From WHSW01 sp963821025 (GTDB taxonomy: Bacteria; Actinomycetota; Thermoleophilia; Solirubrobacterales; 70-9), in NCBI GenBank assembly GCA_963821025.1, contig CAWGCG010000005.1:1-64000 (forward strand): a stretch of DNA of 64,000 bases, read 5' to 3'. Of this stretch, positions 15,658-23,783 are shown piece by piece (positions within the stretch are counted from its first letter, which is position 1; every line of letters starts with the position of its first letter). The position numbers and the translations under genes are program-made. The notes beneath the pieces were generated by a model. The model did no database searches, had not been told where the DNA came from, and saw nothing but the letters and a program-made list of their open reading frames with translations.

Positions 15658-16542
15658 CTAGACGACCGGGTCGGCTGCGACGGGCTTCTCACCGGAGTAG
15701 TCGTAGAACCCGCGGCCGGACTTACGACCGTAGTTGCCCGCCGCGACCAGCTTGCGCAGGGTCTCCGGTTGAGCGAAGCGGTCCTCACCGTAGGCATCGG
15801 CCATCACATCGGCGATCGAGGCAAGCGTGTCGAGACCGACGAAGTCGGCCAGGGTCAGCGGCCCCATCGGATGGCTGGCGCCCGCGATCATCCCCTGGTC
15901 GATGTCGGCCACCGACCCGACCCCCTGCTCGTGGGCGCGGATCGCGTCGAGCATGTAGGGCACCAGCAGCCTGTTGACGATGAAGCCGCGGTTGTCGCCC
16001 GCGGCGACGGTCTTCTTGCCCAGCGCCTCGCCGAGCTCGAAGCCGAGCTCGTATGTGGCATCGCCGGTGCGTTCGGCCTTGACCACCTCGAGCAAAGGCA
16101 TCACCTGAGCAGGGTTGAAGAAATGCAGGCCGAGGAACTGCTGCTCGCGCCGAGTCGCGGCCGCCTGCTCGGCGACCGGCAGCGAGGAGGTGTTGGTGGC
16201 GAAGACGGCGTCCGGCTTGACCACCGCGTCCACCTCACCCCACATCTCGAGCTTGGCGCCGAGGTCCTCGGTGATCGCCTCGATCACCAGGTCGCAATCA
16301 GCGAGGTCCTGGTAGTCGAGTGTGCCGCTGATCCTGCCGCGGATCTGGTCGGCGTCCGCCTGCTCGAGCCGGCCCTTGCCGACCGCGCGCTCGAGTTGCT
16401 TGTCGATCGTTGCCAGCCCGGCGTCGAGCTGGTCCTGGCCGACCTCGCGAACCGTTACATCCCAGCCAGCCTGTGCGCAGATCTGGGTGATTCCGTGACC
16501 CATGAGGCCGCAGCCGAGCACTCCTACCTTGGCGATCTCCAT
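15658..16542 (-). CDS. 3-hydroxybutyryl-CoA dehydrogenase
   Basis: A 294-aa enzyme that oxidises or forms (S)-3-hydroxyacyl-CoA. The N-terminal Rossmann motif is GVLGCGLMGHGITQICAQAG. The catalytic motif LGLHFFNPAQVMPLLEVV carries the active His, with its Glu partner in the following helix. The C-terminal helical domain begins at about 185 (GFIVNRLLVPYMLDAI). The length fits the single-function Hbd/FadB2 family (280-295 aa). In the ethylmalonyl-CoA pathway it could connect acetoacetyl-CoA to crotonyl-CoA. It is separated from the GNAT gene by a 41-bp gap on the same strand. Confidence 0.9.
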   Translation of the reverse strand: MEIAKVGVLGCGLMGHGITQICAQAGWDVTVREVGQDQLDAGLATIDKQLERAVGKGRLEQADADQIRGRISGTLDYQDLADCDLVIEAITEDLGAKLEMWGEVDAVVKPDAVFATNTSSLPVAEQAAATRREQQFLGLHFFNPAQVMPLLEVVKAERTGDATYELGFELGEALGKKTVAAGDNRGFIVNRLLVPYMLDAIRAHEQGVGSVADIDQGMIAGASHPMGPLTLADFVGLDTLASIADVMADAYGEDRFAQPETLRKLVAAGNYGRKSGRGFYDYSGEKPVAADPVV

Positions 16543-16583
16543 CTGTTCGCTCTCGTCTCCGGTCGGTTGAACGGGCGCGGAGC

Positions 16584-17135
16584 CTACCCGTCGCCCTGAA
16601 GTGGCGGACCCAGCGCGATCCGGAAGCGCGCCTCGAGCGGGTTGCCGAAGCTCGGACGCCGCTGGGTGCCGCCGTCGCGGGTGAACCCGAGCGCTTCATA
16701 GAAGGCCAGATTGCGCGGGCTCTGGGCGAGCGTCCAGACGATCGCCTCGGTGTGACCCGCGCGTTGGAGCTGCTCGAGCGCGGCGGCGACCAGCCGGCGG
16801 CCAACCCCGGCGCGCCAGCGGTCGGGGTGGACGTAGAGGGCGACGATCTCACCCTCGTGCGGACGGGCTCGCGAGTCGCGGCTGGGCCCGCAGAGGACCA
16901 GCCCGCAGACCTCGCCCTCGAGCTCGGCCGCGAGGATCTCGCTGCCGTCGGCCTCGGTGCCGGCGAGCCGCGCGGCGAGGCGCTCCGGGCGCCAGGCGCG
17001 GCGCGGGTCGATGTCCTCGGAGACGATCCCGCGAAAGCCGAGGCGCCAGGCGGCGATCGCGACTTCGGCGAGCGCCTCGGAATCAGCGGGCTCGGCCCGC
17101 CGGATCGTGATCGAACGGTCCGAGGTCGCGGTCAA
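16584..17135 (-). CDS. GNAT-family N-acetyltransferase
   Basis: A 183-aa acetyltransferase. The acetyl-CoA binding motif A is clear: IVALYVHPDRWRAGVGRRLV, then NLAFYEALGFTRDG (motif B). The N-terminal IRRAEPADSEALAEVAIAAW is typical of the general GNAT group. The start ATG overlaps the stop of the upstream SnoaL-like gene as ATGA, so the two are translationally coupled. Substrate unknown. Confidence 0.85.
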   Translation of the reverse strand: MTATSDRSITIRRAEPADSEALAEVAIAAWRLGFRGIVSEDIDPRRAWRPERLAARLAGTEADGSEILAAELEGEVCGLVLCGPSRDSRARPHEGEIVALYVHPDRWRAGVGRRLVAAALEQLQRAGHTEAIVWTLAQSPRNLAFYEALGFTRDGGTQRRPSFGNPLEARFRIALGPPLQGDG

Positions 17136-17521
17136 GAAGCCGGAGCGGCGCCGGCCGCCTCGAGCATCTGCCGCATCCGCTCGGCGAGCGCCTGCACGCC
17201 GCTCATCGGCCGCACCATCACGGTCATCTCGACGATCACGCCACCGTCGTCGAAGCGCAGGATGTCGACGCCCTGAACCTCTCGGTCCCCGACCCGCGCC
17301 TCGAACACGAGCACTGCGGTGTCGCCGGTCTCGACCTGGTCGAGGTAACGAAAGTCCTCGAACACCTGGACCACGGCGCCGAGCAGGATTTCGATCGCGG
17401 CGCGCCCCTGATAGGGCTTGAACACGACCGGGCTGCGAAAGACCGCGGTCTCGGCGAACAGCTCTTTGGCCGCGGAGAAGTCCTTGGCCTCGGCGGCGGC
17501 GCGAAAGCGATCGCTTCGCAT
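17132..17521 (-). CDS. NTF2/SnoaL-like domain protein
   Basis: A 129-aa protein with the cone-shaped NTF2 fold pattern: FRAAAEAKDFSAAKELFAETAVFRSP at the start, then FEDFRYLDQVETGDTAVLVFEARVGD and DILRFDDGGVIVEMTVMVRP as the curved sheet. Members are polyketide cyclases, isomerases or simple binding proteins, and the catalytic residues vary. No function can be given. The ATG at 17521 is chosen because GGGAG lies 5 bases upstream; a GTG at 17533 is the alternative. It is coupled to the GNAT gene by an ATGA overlap. Confidence 0.75.
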   Translation of the reverse strand: MRSDRFRAAAEAKDFSAAKELFAETAVFRSPVVFKPYQGRAAIEILLGAVVQVFEDFRYLDQVETGDTAVLVFEARVGDREVQGVDILRFDDGGVIVEMTVMVRPMSGVQALAERMRQMLEAAGAAPAS

Positions 17522-17611
17522 CAGCGCTCCCACCGCGATTCGTCCCAGTTCGCGTCCGCAGTCCGTTTCGCCATCGCTGCTCCTAGTCGCTCATCGTTGG
17601 GTTGCTCGAGC

Positions 17612-18532
17612 CTACGCCCCTGACCAATCGACCGGGCCCGCCCGGAGGACGTGCGCTCCGAGCGAGCGGCCGAGCAGCTGCTGGACCGCGCGCGACGCTT
17701 CGATCAGCCTCGAGAGGTCGACTCCCGTCGCGACCCCCATCTCCTCGAGCATCGAGACCAGGTCCTCGGTCGAGATGTTGCCTGTCGACCCCGGCGGCAC
17801 CGGACAGCCGCCGAGCTCGCCGAACGCCGACTCGAACGAGTCGATTCCCTGCTCGAGCGCGGCGAGCACGTTGGCGAGCCCCTGGCCGCGGGTGTTGTGA
17901 AAGTGCGCCGTGAGCTCGACCCCGGCGAGTCTGTCGCCCGCGGCAGCGAAGAACTCACCGACCTGGCGCGGGTTGGCCATCCCGGTCGTGTCGCCGAAAG
18001 CGATCTCCGCGCAGCCGGCCGCGGCGAGCTGATCGGCGATCTCGAGGACGCGTTCTGGAGACACAGCGCCCTCATACGGGCAGCCGAAGGAGGTCGAGAT
18101 GACGCCCTCGCACCGCAGGCCCTCGGCGCGGGCGCGCTCGATCACCCGCTCGAGCGCCTCGAGCGACTCGGCGATCGATCGGTTGACGTTCTCGCGGTTG
18201 TGGGTCTCGGAGGCCGAACAGAAGACGCTGACCTCGTCGAATCGCTCGCGTTGGGCGAGGGCGCGATCGAGCCCGCGCTCGTTCGGGATCAGGACCGAGT
18301 ACGCGACTCCGTCGACCCGCTCGGTCTCGGCCAGCACCTGCTCGGCGTCGGCGAGCTGAGCGATCACGTCGGGACGCACGAACGAGGTCAGCTCGAGCCG
18401 CTTCAACCCGCTACGGGCGAGCATCCCGATCAACCGCACCTTTTCGTCGGTCGGGATCACCTCCGGCTCGTTCTGAAAGCCGTCGCGCGGGCCGACCTCG
18501 CGGATGCGGACGCTCTGGGGCAGTTCGGTCAC
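17612..18532 (-). CDS. Hydroxymethylglutaryl-CoA lyase
   Basis: A 306-aa TIM-barrel lyase that splits HMG-CoA into acetyl-CoA and acetoacetate. Hallmarks: IREVGPRDGFQNE (metal Asp, catalytic Arg), LTSFVRPD, AFGDTTGMANP, HFHNTRGQGLANV (metal His pair) and LGGCPVPPGSTGN (catalytic Cys loop). The GTG at 18532 gives the usual start just before SVRIREVG. An in-frame ATG at 18607 would add 25 atypical residues. Its acetoacetate product would be re-activated by the acetoacetyl-CoA synthetase at 7850. Leucine or HMG catabolism is the usual role. Confidence 0.92.
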   Translation of the reverse strand: MTELPQSVRIREVGPRDGFQNEPEVIPTDEKVRLIGMLARSGLKRLELTSFVRPDVIAQLADAEQVLAETERVDGVAYSVLIPNERGLDRALAQRERFDEVSVFCSASETHNRENVNRSIAESLEALERVIERARAEGLRCEGVISTSFGCPYEGAVSPERVLEIADQLAAAGCAEIAFGDTTGMANPRQVGEFFAAAGDRLAGVELTAHFHNTRGQGLANVLAALEQGIDSFESAFGELGGCPVPPGSTGNISTEDLVSMLEEMGVATGVDLSRLIEASRAVQQLLGRSLGAHVLRAGPVDWSGA

Positions 18533-18647
18533 GATTTCGAGCTTAGGGGGCCGAGCACCACCCGTCCTCGCAGCAACGCGGGGCGAGTTTCGGGCGCATA
18601 CCGACAAGAAGTCGCCCCCTGTCAGCCGACGAGGACTCGCCCTGGCT

Positions 18648-19382
18648 TCAGACCATGCCGAGGCCGCCGGAGACGCCGAGGGTCTCGCCGGTGACGTATG
18701 ACGCGTCGTCGGAGGCGAGGAAGGCGGCCGCCGCCGCGACCTCCTCGGGCTGGCCCAGGCGGCCGAGCTGGGTCGTGCTCTTCATCGTCTCGATGATCTT
18801 CTCGCCGATCTCGCCGTACTCGAGCGCGCCCATCAACAGCGGGGTCTCGATCGGGCCGGGGGCGATCGAGTTGGCTGTGATGTTGAACCGCGCTCCCTCG
18901 CGGGCGATCACCTTGGTGAAGGCGATCACCCCGCCCTTTGCCGCCGAGTAGACCGCCGATCCCTTCGAGCCGACCCGCCCGGCCTCGGAGGCGATGTTGA
19001 CGATCCGCCCGTAGCCGGCCTCCTGCATCCCGGGCAAGACCGCGTGGGTACAGGCGAAGACGCCGGTCAGGTTGAGCGCAACGATCCGCTCCCACATGTC
19101 GGGGGTGGTCTGGGCGAAGAAGCCGAACTCATCGGTGCCTGCGTTGTTGACGAGAACCGAGAATGGCCCGTGTTGGGCGACGACATCGCGCGAGGACTGG
19201 GGCTCGGTGACGTCGAGCAGCGCCGCGGCCGCGTCGATCTCGCCGGCGACGTCGGCGGCCCCGTCGACGTTGACATCGCCGATCACCACCTCCGCCCCCT
19301 CGGCTGCAAGCCGCCGCGCGATCGCAGCGCCGATGCCGCTGGCCCCCCCGGTGACCAGGGCTTTTCGCTGTTCGAGCCTCAT
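18648..19382 (-). CDS. Short-chain dehydrogenase/reductase (FabG-like)
   Basis: A 244-aa classical SDR. The nucleotide motif is TGGASGIG (residues about 10-17). An Asp at the end of strand 2 (VVIGDVN) favours NAD(H). NNAG follows, then the catalytic Ser in NIASEAG and YSAAK (Tyr-xxx-Lys). The C-terminal GLGMV is typical of 3-oxoacyl reductase/3-hydroxyacyl dehydrogenase relatives. Substrate is not determined; 3-hydroxybutyryl-type substrates fit the neighbourhood. It is divergent from the F420:NADP reductase gene across 29 bp. Confidence 0.85.
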   Translation of the reverse strand: MRLEQRKALVTGGASGIGAAIARRLAAEGAEVVIGDVNVDGAADVAGEIDAAAALLDVTEPQSSRDVVAQHGPFSVLVNNAGTDEFGFFAQTTPDMWERIVALNLTGVFACTHAVLPGMQEAGYGRIVNIASEAGRVGSKGSAVYSAAKGGVIAFTKVIAREGARFNITANSIAPGPIETPLLMGALEYGEIGEKIIETMKSTTQLGRLGQPEEVAAAAAFLASDDASYVTGETLGVSGGLGMV

Positions 19383-19411
19383 CGGGCCCGCAGGATATTG
19401 TGCGCCGCCTG

Positions 19412-20107
19412 ATGGCACCGAACGGCAAGGCGATTCCGATCATCGGCGGCACCGGCGCGCTCGGCTACGGGCTCGCAGTGCGCTGGGCGCGCGCCGGCCA
19501 TGCGGTCGTGATCGGCTCGCGCAGCGCTGAGCGCGCGGCCGAGACGGCGCACAAGCTCTCCCAGCTCGCGCCCGACGCCGAGATCGAGGGGATGGCCAAC
19601 GATGCGGCCGCCAGACAGGGCCCGGTGGTCTTCCTAACGGTCCCGTTCCGGGCACAGTCTGAGAACCTCAACAACCTGCGCGAGGCGCTCGAGCCTGGGC
19701 AGCTGTTGGTCGACTGCACCGTCCCGCTCGCCGCCGCGATCGGCGGCAAGGCCACCCGCTCGCTCGGCGTCTGGCAAGGATCGGCCGCTCAGCAGGCCCA
19801 GGAGATGGTCCCCGAAGGGGTCACCGTCGTCTCCGCGCTGCACACGGTGAGCGCCCCGACCCTGGCCGACACGGGCGCCGAGCTCGGCGAGGACGTGCTC
19901 CTGTGCGGCGATCGCAAGGCCGACAAGGCCAGGGTCGCCGCGCTGATCGAGTCGATCCCCGGCTTGCGAGCGGTCAACGCGGGCCCGCTCGAGATGGCCA
20001 GGATCGTCGAGCAGTTGACGCCGATGCTGATCTCGATCAACGCCCGCCACAAGACCCACGCCGGGATCCGGATCACCGCCCTGCCCGACGACGATCATTG
20101 GCAGTGA
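19412..20107 (+). CDS. npdG: NADPH:coenzyme F420 oxidoreductase
   Basis: A 231-aa Rossmann protein that transfers hydride between F420H2 and NADP+. The N-terminal nucleotide motif is PIIGGTGALGYGLAVRWARAG, with GSRSAERA at the 2'-phosphate site. The family motif FLTVPFRAQSENL is present, as is the F420-side region VVSALHTVSAPTLAD. The size fits Fno/NpdG (210-235 aa). It stands directly upstream of cofD-cofC-cofE, separated only by the 51-bp repeat array whose first unit begins on the last bases of this gene (GTGA overlap). The context strongly supports the F420 assignment. Confidence 0.9.
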   Translation: MAPNGKAIPIIGGTGALGYGLAVRWARAGHAVVIGSRSAERAAETAHKLSQLAPDAEIEGMANDAAARQGPVVFLTVPFRAQSENLNNLREALEPGQLLVDCTVPLAAAIGGKATRSLGVWQGSAAQQAQEMVPEGVTVVSALHTVSAPTLADTGAELGEDVLLCGDRKADKARVAALIESIPGLRAVNAGPLEMARIVEQLTPMLISINARHKTHAGIRITALPDDDHWQ

Positions 20108-20530
20108 GGCGGAGCGAAGCGAAGCCGAGCCGCGCCGCCGTTGAGGCGCTTTCAGTGAGGCGGAGCGAAGCGAAGCCGAGCCGCGCCGCCGTTGAGGCGC
20201 TTTCAGTGAGGCGGAGCGAAGCGAAGCCGAGCCGCGCCGCCGTTGAGGCGCTTTCAGTGAGGCGGAGCGAAGCGAAGCCGAGCCGCGCCGCCGTTGAGGC
20301 GCTTTCTGAGGCGGAGCGAAGCGAAGCCGAGCCGCGCCGCCGTTGAGGCGCTTGAGGCGGAGCGAAGCGAAGCCGAGCCGCGTCGCCGTTGAGGCGCTTT
20401 CAGTGAGGCGGAGCGAAGCGAAGCCGAGCCGCGCCGCCGTTGAGGCGCTTTCAGTGAGGCGGAGCGAAGCGAAGCCGAGCCGCGCCGCCGTTGAGGCGCT
20501 TTCAGTGAGGCGGAGCGGCAGTTGAGGCGC
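20104..20530 (+). repeat. 51-bp tandem repeat array between npdG and cofD
   Basis: Eight full or near-full copies and one internally deleted copy of a 51-bp unit. Full 51-bp copies start at 20104, 20155, 20206, 20403 and 20454. Slightly shortened copies start at 20257, 20307 and 20353, and the deleted copy at 20505. Units are almost identical; one carries a C-to-T change at about 20384. Each unit begins GTGAGGCGGAGCGAAGCG and ends CCGTTGAGGCGCTTTCA. It therefore holds GAGG eight bases before the next GTG, an SD/start pair. The first GTG overlaps the npdG stop and the last GAGG/GTG is the start signal of cofD. There are no spacers, so it is not CRISPR. Confidence 0.97.
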
Positions 20531-20535
20531 CTTAG

Positions 20536-21453
20536 GTGAGGGTCGTCTGCCTGGCCGGCGGCACCGGCGGAGCGAAGCTCGCCGCCGGTCTTCAGGACGT
20601 GCTCGGCGCCGAGCTCGCGGTGATCGCCAACACCGGCGACGACACGGAGGTGCACGGGCTCTCGGTCTGCCCCGATCCCGACCTGATCACCTACTGGCTC
20701 GCCGGCGTCATCGACGAGCAGCGCGGCTGGGGGATCCGCGATGACACCTTCGTCGTTCACGAGCGGCTGACCGCGTTCGGCGCTCCCGGTTGGTTCGCGC
20801 TCTCCGACCGCGACCTCGCCGCCTGCCTCTATCGAACCCACTTCCTCGCCGAGGGCGGCACCCTCACCGACGCTCAAGCGCAGATCGCTCGCGGGCTCGG
20901 GGTCGCCGCGCGGGTGCTGCCGATGTCCGAGCAACGGGTACGAACGCGGGTCGCGACCCCGGCCGGCGGGCGCGGGCTGCAGGAGTTCCTGATCCTCGAC
21001 CGCGGCGAGGCCCCGATCGAGTCGGTCGAGCTCGAGGGAATCGATCAAGCCAACCCGACCCCTGAGGTGCTCGAGGCGCTCGCGGCGGCCGGGCTGATCA
21101 TCATCGGACCGTCGAATCCGGTGATCTCGATCGGCCCGATCCTCGCGGTCCCAGGGATCCGCGCGGCACTGGCAAAGGCCCCGGCGAAGGTGGTGGCGGT
21201 GAGCCCGTTCGTCGCCGGGCGCTCGATAAAGGGGCCCACCGACGCCTTCGTCGCGGCGCTCGGGCGCCCGGTCAGCGCCGCCGGCGTCGCCTCGCTCTAC
21301 GGCGGGGTGATCGACGCGATGGTCGTCGACCGCGGCGACCCCGACCCGGGTCCCGAGGCGATCGAGGTGCTCTCCTGTCCGACGTTGATGGAGGGCGCCG
21401 CCGGTCGCCGCGCGCTCGCCGAGCGCGTGCTCGAGTTCGGCCGCGGCCTCTAG
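20536..21453 (+). CDS. cofD: 2-phospho-L-lactate (PEP-type) transferase, F420 biosynthesis
   Basis: A 305-aa enzyme (CofD/FbiA) that joins the phospho-lactyl or phosphoenolpyruvyl unit to the deazaflavin Fo. Family motifs: VVCLAGGTGGAKLAAGLQ at the N-terminus, ANTGDDTEVHGLSVCPDPD (metal and Fo site), IGPSNPVISIGPIL, and VSPFVAGRSIKGPT. The GTG start uses GAGG at 20524-20527, which belongs to the last, partly deleted repeat unit. It is followed 30 bp later by cofC. Acts in the cytoplasm after FbiC makes Fo. Confidence 0.95.
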   Translation: MRVVCLAGGTGGAKLAAGLQDVLGAELAVIANTGDDTEVHGLSVCPDPDLITYWLAGVIDEQRGWGIRDDTFVVHERLTAFGAPGWFALSDRDLAACLYRTHFLAEGGTLTDAQAQIARGLGVAARVLPMSEQRVRTRVATPAGGRGLQEFLILDRGEAPIESVELEGIDQANPTPEVLEALAAAGLIIIGPSNPVISIGPILAVPGIRAALAKAPAKVVAVSPFVAGRSIKGPTDAFVAALGRPVSAAGVASLYGGVIDAMVVDRGDPDPGPEAIEVLSCPTLMEGAAGRRALAERVLEFGRGL

Positions 21454-21483
21454 CCGAACCGGTCGCCGCGCGATCATGGACCG

Positions 21484-22167
21484 ATGAAGGCGACCGCGAT
21501 CGTGCCGGTGAAGCGCTTTGGCCACGCCAAGCAGCGGCTCCTCGACACGCTGGACCGCCCGCAGCGGGCCTCGATCGTGAAGGCGATGCTCACCGATGTG
21601 CTGGCGGCGATCTGCGCCAGCCAGCAGGTCGAGCGCCTGATCGTGGTCACCGGCGAGGGCCGGGCGGAGCGGATCGCGCTGGCGCGGGCGCGGCTCACCG
21701 AGGTCCCGGTCGAGGTACTCCAGGATCCACACGATCGAGGGCACTCCGAGGCCGCGGTGCTCGGGATCATTCGCGCGCTTCATCACGGCGCCGGGTGCTG
21801 CGCCCTGCTCCCGGGCGACTGTCCCCTGCTCGATCCGTCCGAGCTCGACGCGGCGCTCGCCCGGATGCACCCGGGGCGGGTGGCGGTGATCCCCGACCGC
21901 CACGGCACGGGCACCAACGGCCTGCTGATGGCGCCTGGCGATGCGATCGGCCCGGCGTTCGGGCCCGACAGCATGCGCCGCCACAGTGACCGTGCCGAGC
22001 GCGCGGGTCACCAGGCGGTGGTCGAGGAGCTGCCCTCGCTGGCGCTCGACCTCGACACCGCCGACGATCTCGAGGCGCTGATCGCGACCCTGTCCGCGGA
22101 ACCCGGACGCGCCCCCACGACCGCGGCGGCGCTGGCCGAGCTCGGGCCGGCGGCGCCGAGCCAATGA
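21484..22167 (+). CDS. cofC: 2-phospho-L-lactate / PEP guanylyltransferase
   Basis: A 227-aa nucleotidyltransferase (CofC/FbiD) that makes the GDP-activated donor used by CofD. Evidence: the N-terminal KATAIVPVKRFGHAKQRL with nucleotide-binding lysines, LLPGDCPLLDPSEL (metal Asp), VIPDRHGTGTNGLL, and the late LDLDTADDLEALI motif. In mycobacteria the enzyme uses PEP rather than phospho-lactate; sequence alone does not decide here. The stop overlaps the cofE start as ATGA, implying coupled translation. Confidence 0.93.
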   Translation: MKATAIVPVKRFGHAKQRLLDTLDRPQRASIVKAMLTDVLAAICASQQVERLIVVTGEGRAERIALARARLTEVPVEVLQDPHDRGHSEAAVLGIIRALHHGAGCCALLPGDCPLLDPSELDAALARMHPGRVAVIPDRHGTGTNGLLMAPGDAIGPAFGPDSMRRHSDRAERAGHQAVVEELPSLALDLDTADDLEALIATLSAEPGRAPTTAAALAELGPAAPSQ

Positions 22168-22931
22168 GCCCGGCGATCGAGATCGAGGCGCTCTCGGGTA
22201 TCGGGGAGGTCACCGCGGGCGAGCCGATCGGTGAGCTGATCGCCGCCGCCGCGACCGTCGCCGAGGCCACGATCGCCGACGACGACGCGATCGTCGTCTC
22301 CCAGAAGATCGTCTCCAAGGCCGAGGGACGGCTGCGTCGCCTGGGCGAGGTCGAGCCCGGCCGAAGAGCACTCGAGCTCGGCGAGCGGCTCGGCAAGGAC
22401 CCACGCTTGGTCGAGCTCATCCTGGCCGAATCGCGCCGGGTTGTGCGGGCGAGCGGCGATGTGATGATCGTCGAGACCAAGGGCGGCTGGATCTGCGCCA
22501 ACGCCGGCATCGACGCCTCCAACGTGCCCGGTGACGACGCCGTCGCGCTGTTGCCGGTCGACTGCGACGACTCCGCGCGCCGGATCCGCGCCGAGCTCGC
22601 CCGCGCCTGCTCGAGCCGGCCGGCGGTGATCGTCGCCGACAGCTTCGGCCGGCCCTGGAGGCTCGGCCAGGCAGAGGTCGCGCTGGGTTGCGCCGGCCTG
22701 GTCGCGCTCGATGACTGGCGCGGGCGCGGCGACCTGCACGGGCGCACCCTGACCGCCACCGCGATCGCGGTCGCCGATCAGCTCGCCGCGGCCGCCGACC
22801 TGATCCGCGACAAGGCCTCGCGAACCCCGGTCGCCCTCGTCCGCGGCGTCGGGCGCTGGCGCACCGACGGGGACGGCCCGGGCGCCGGCGCGGTCCTTCA
22901 GCGCGCCCCGAGTGAGGACCTCTTTCGCTAG
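22164..22931 (+). CDS. cofE: F420-0:L-glutamate ligase
   Basis: A 255-aa CofE-type ligase that adds gamma-linked glutamates to F420-0. Motifs: DDDAIVVSQKIVSKAEGR, ETKGGWICANAGIDASNVPG, PVDCDDSARRIRAEL, ADSFGRPWRLGQAEVALGCAG and the DKASRTPVALVRG end of the core. It is the single-domain form. Mycobacterial FbiB carries an extra C-terminal nitroreductase-like domain, which is absent here. It is the last gene of the npdG-cofD-cofC-cofE unit. Confidence 0.95.
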   Translation: MSPAIEIEALSGIGEVTAGEPIGELIAAAATVAEATIADDDAIVVSQKIVSKAEGRLRRLGEVEPGRRALELGERLGKDPRLVELILAESRRVVRASGDVMIVETKGGWICANAGIDASNVPGDDAVALLPVDCDDSARRIRAELARACSSRPAVIVADSFGRPWRLGQAEVALGCAGLVALDDWRGRGDLHGRTLTATAIAVADQLAAAADLIRDKASRTPVALVRGVGRWRTDGDGPGAGAVLQRAPSEDLFR

Positions 22932-22947
22932 CCCTCGGGCTCGCGGC

Positions 22948-23352
22948 TCAGTGCGAGTGCATGATCTTCATCGGCACCGCCCCGCCCTCCTCGGTGAACT
23001 CAGGCGGCGAATATGCAAGCCCCGGAGACCCGCCGACGGCAAGCACCCTGGCGGGCTCGTCGCCGGTGACGATCTTGCGGCGCTCCTCGGGGCCGACGCG
23101 GATCCAGATCCCCGGCGCCAGCTCGTGCTCCTCGCCGCCGGCATGGAGGACGGCCCGCCCCGAGAGCGCGGTGTAGACCTCCTCCTGGTGGTCGTGCGCC
23201 TGGTCATGCTCGGGGTAGTCGGCGAAGTTCGCCGGTAACTCCATCACCGCGATCCCGAACGAGGAGACCCCGAGTCCCGCCCGCACCCGCCGAAAGCCAC
23301 CGCCGAAGATCGCCTCGAACTCATCCAGGCGCTTGATCGTCACGTCAGCCAT
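22948..23352 (-). CDS. Small cupin protein, second of a tandem pair
   Basis: A 134-aa single-domain cupin. Motif 1 is PEHDQAHDHQEEVYTALSGRA; motif 2 is reduced (LAPGIWIRVGPEERR). The His-rich first motif (HD...HDH..E) suggests metal binding. The ATG at 23352 lies inside the end of the upstream cupin gene (8-bp overlap), so the pair is co-translated. It is about half identical to its neighbour by eye. Function unknown; it converges on cofE. Confidence 0.75.
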   Translation of the reverse strand: MADVTIKRLDEFEAIFGGGFRRVRAGLGVSSFGIAVMELPANFADYPEHDQAHDHQEEVYTALSGRAVLHAGGEEHELAPGIWIRVGPEERRKIVTGDEPARVLAVGGSPGLAYSPPEFTEEGGAVPMKIMHSH

Positions 23353-23737
23353 CGAGTGGGTCCGGCTGGCCCTCGTCGGTGAAGCCGGCCGGCTCGAACG
23401 GCTCGCCCGGGACACCCCCGAGCGCCAAGATCAACGCGGCCTGGTCGCCGGTGACCAGCTTGCGGGTCTCATTCGGCCCGACCCGCGCAAACGTCCCCGG
23501 GGCAAGGAGATGGCGCTCGTCGCCGGCCTCGAGCGTGACCGCCCCCTCGAGCACGGTGAACACCTCCTCCTGGCCGCTTCGGGAGTGGTCGTGCTCCGGG
23601 TAGCGGTCGGCGTTCGGCGGCAGGCGGATCAGCTGCATCCCGAACGAGGTCACGCCGAGCCCGGAGCGGGCCCTGAGCATCGCGCCCCGAAAGGTCAGCT
23701 CGAACTCCTCCGTGCGCTTGACCGTGAGGTCGGCCAC
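23345..23737 (-). CDS. Small cupin protein, first of a tandem pair
   Basis: A 130-aa cupin that begins MADLTVKRTEEFE, like its neighbour (MADVTIKRLDEFE), so the two arose by duplication. Motif 1 is YPEHDHSRSGQEEVFTVLEG and motif 2 is HLLAPGTFARVGPNE. Enzymatic cupins usually keep a second-motif His, which is missing in both copies. A sensor or simple binding role is therefore as likely as catalysis. It lies 46 bp downstream of the alcohol dehydrogenase start region of the opposite flank and has no clear pathway link. Confidence 0.75.
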   Translation of the reverse strand: MADLTVKRTEEFELTFRGAMLRARSGLGVTSFGMQLIRLPPNADRYPEHDHSRSGQEEVFTVLEGAVTLEAGDERHLLAPGTFARVGPNETRKLVTGDQAALILALGGVPGEPFEPAGFTDEGQPDPLDG

Positions 23738-23783
23738 CCGTCCACCCTAACGCCGGCCGGGTGCGGGCCGAGCGTGAGGTCGG

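Noticed and set aside
14881..16599. Open frame of 572 codons on the plus strand
   Set aside because: It is opposite the DivIVA and Hbd genes and begins with Arg/Pro-rich low complexity, a codon-bias shadow.
20104..20346. An 80-aa gene encoding 17-residue repeats
   Set aside because: The frame exists only because the unit length is a multiple of three. The opposite strand is open as well, and the frame breaks at the shortened copies. It may be translated as a leader, but there is no support for a stable protein.
20104..20530. CRISPR array
   Set aside because: The 51-bp units are directly contiguous, with no variable spacers, and no cas genes are present.
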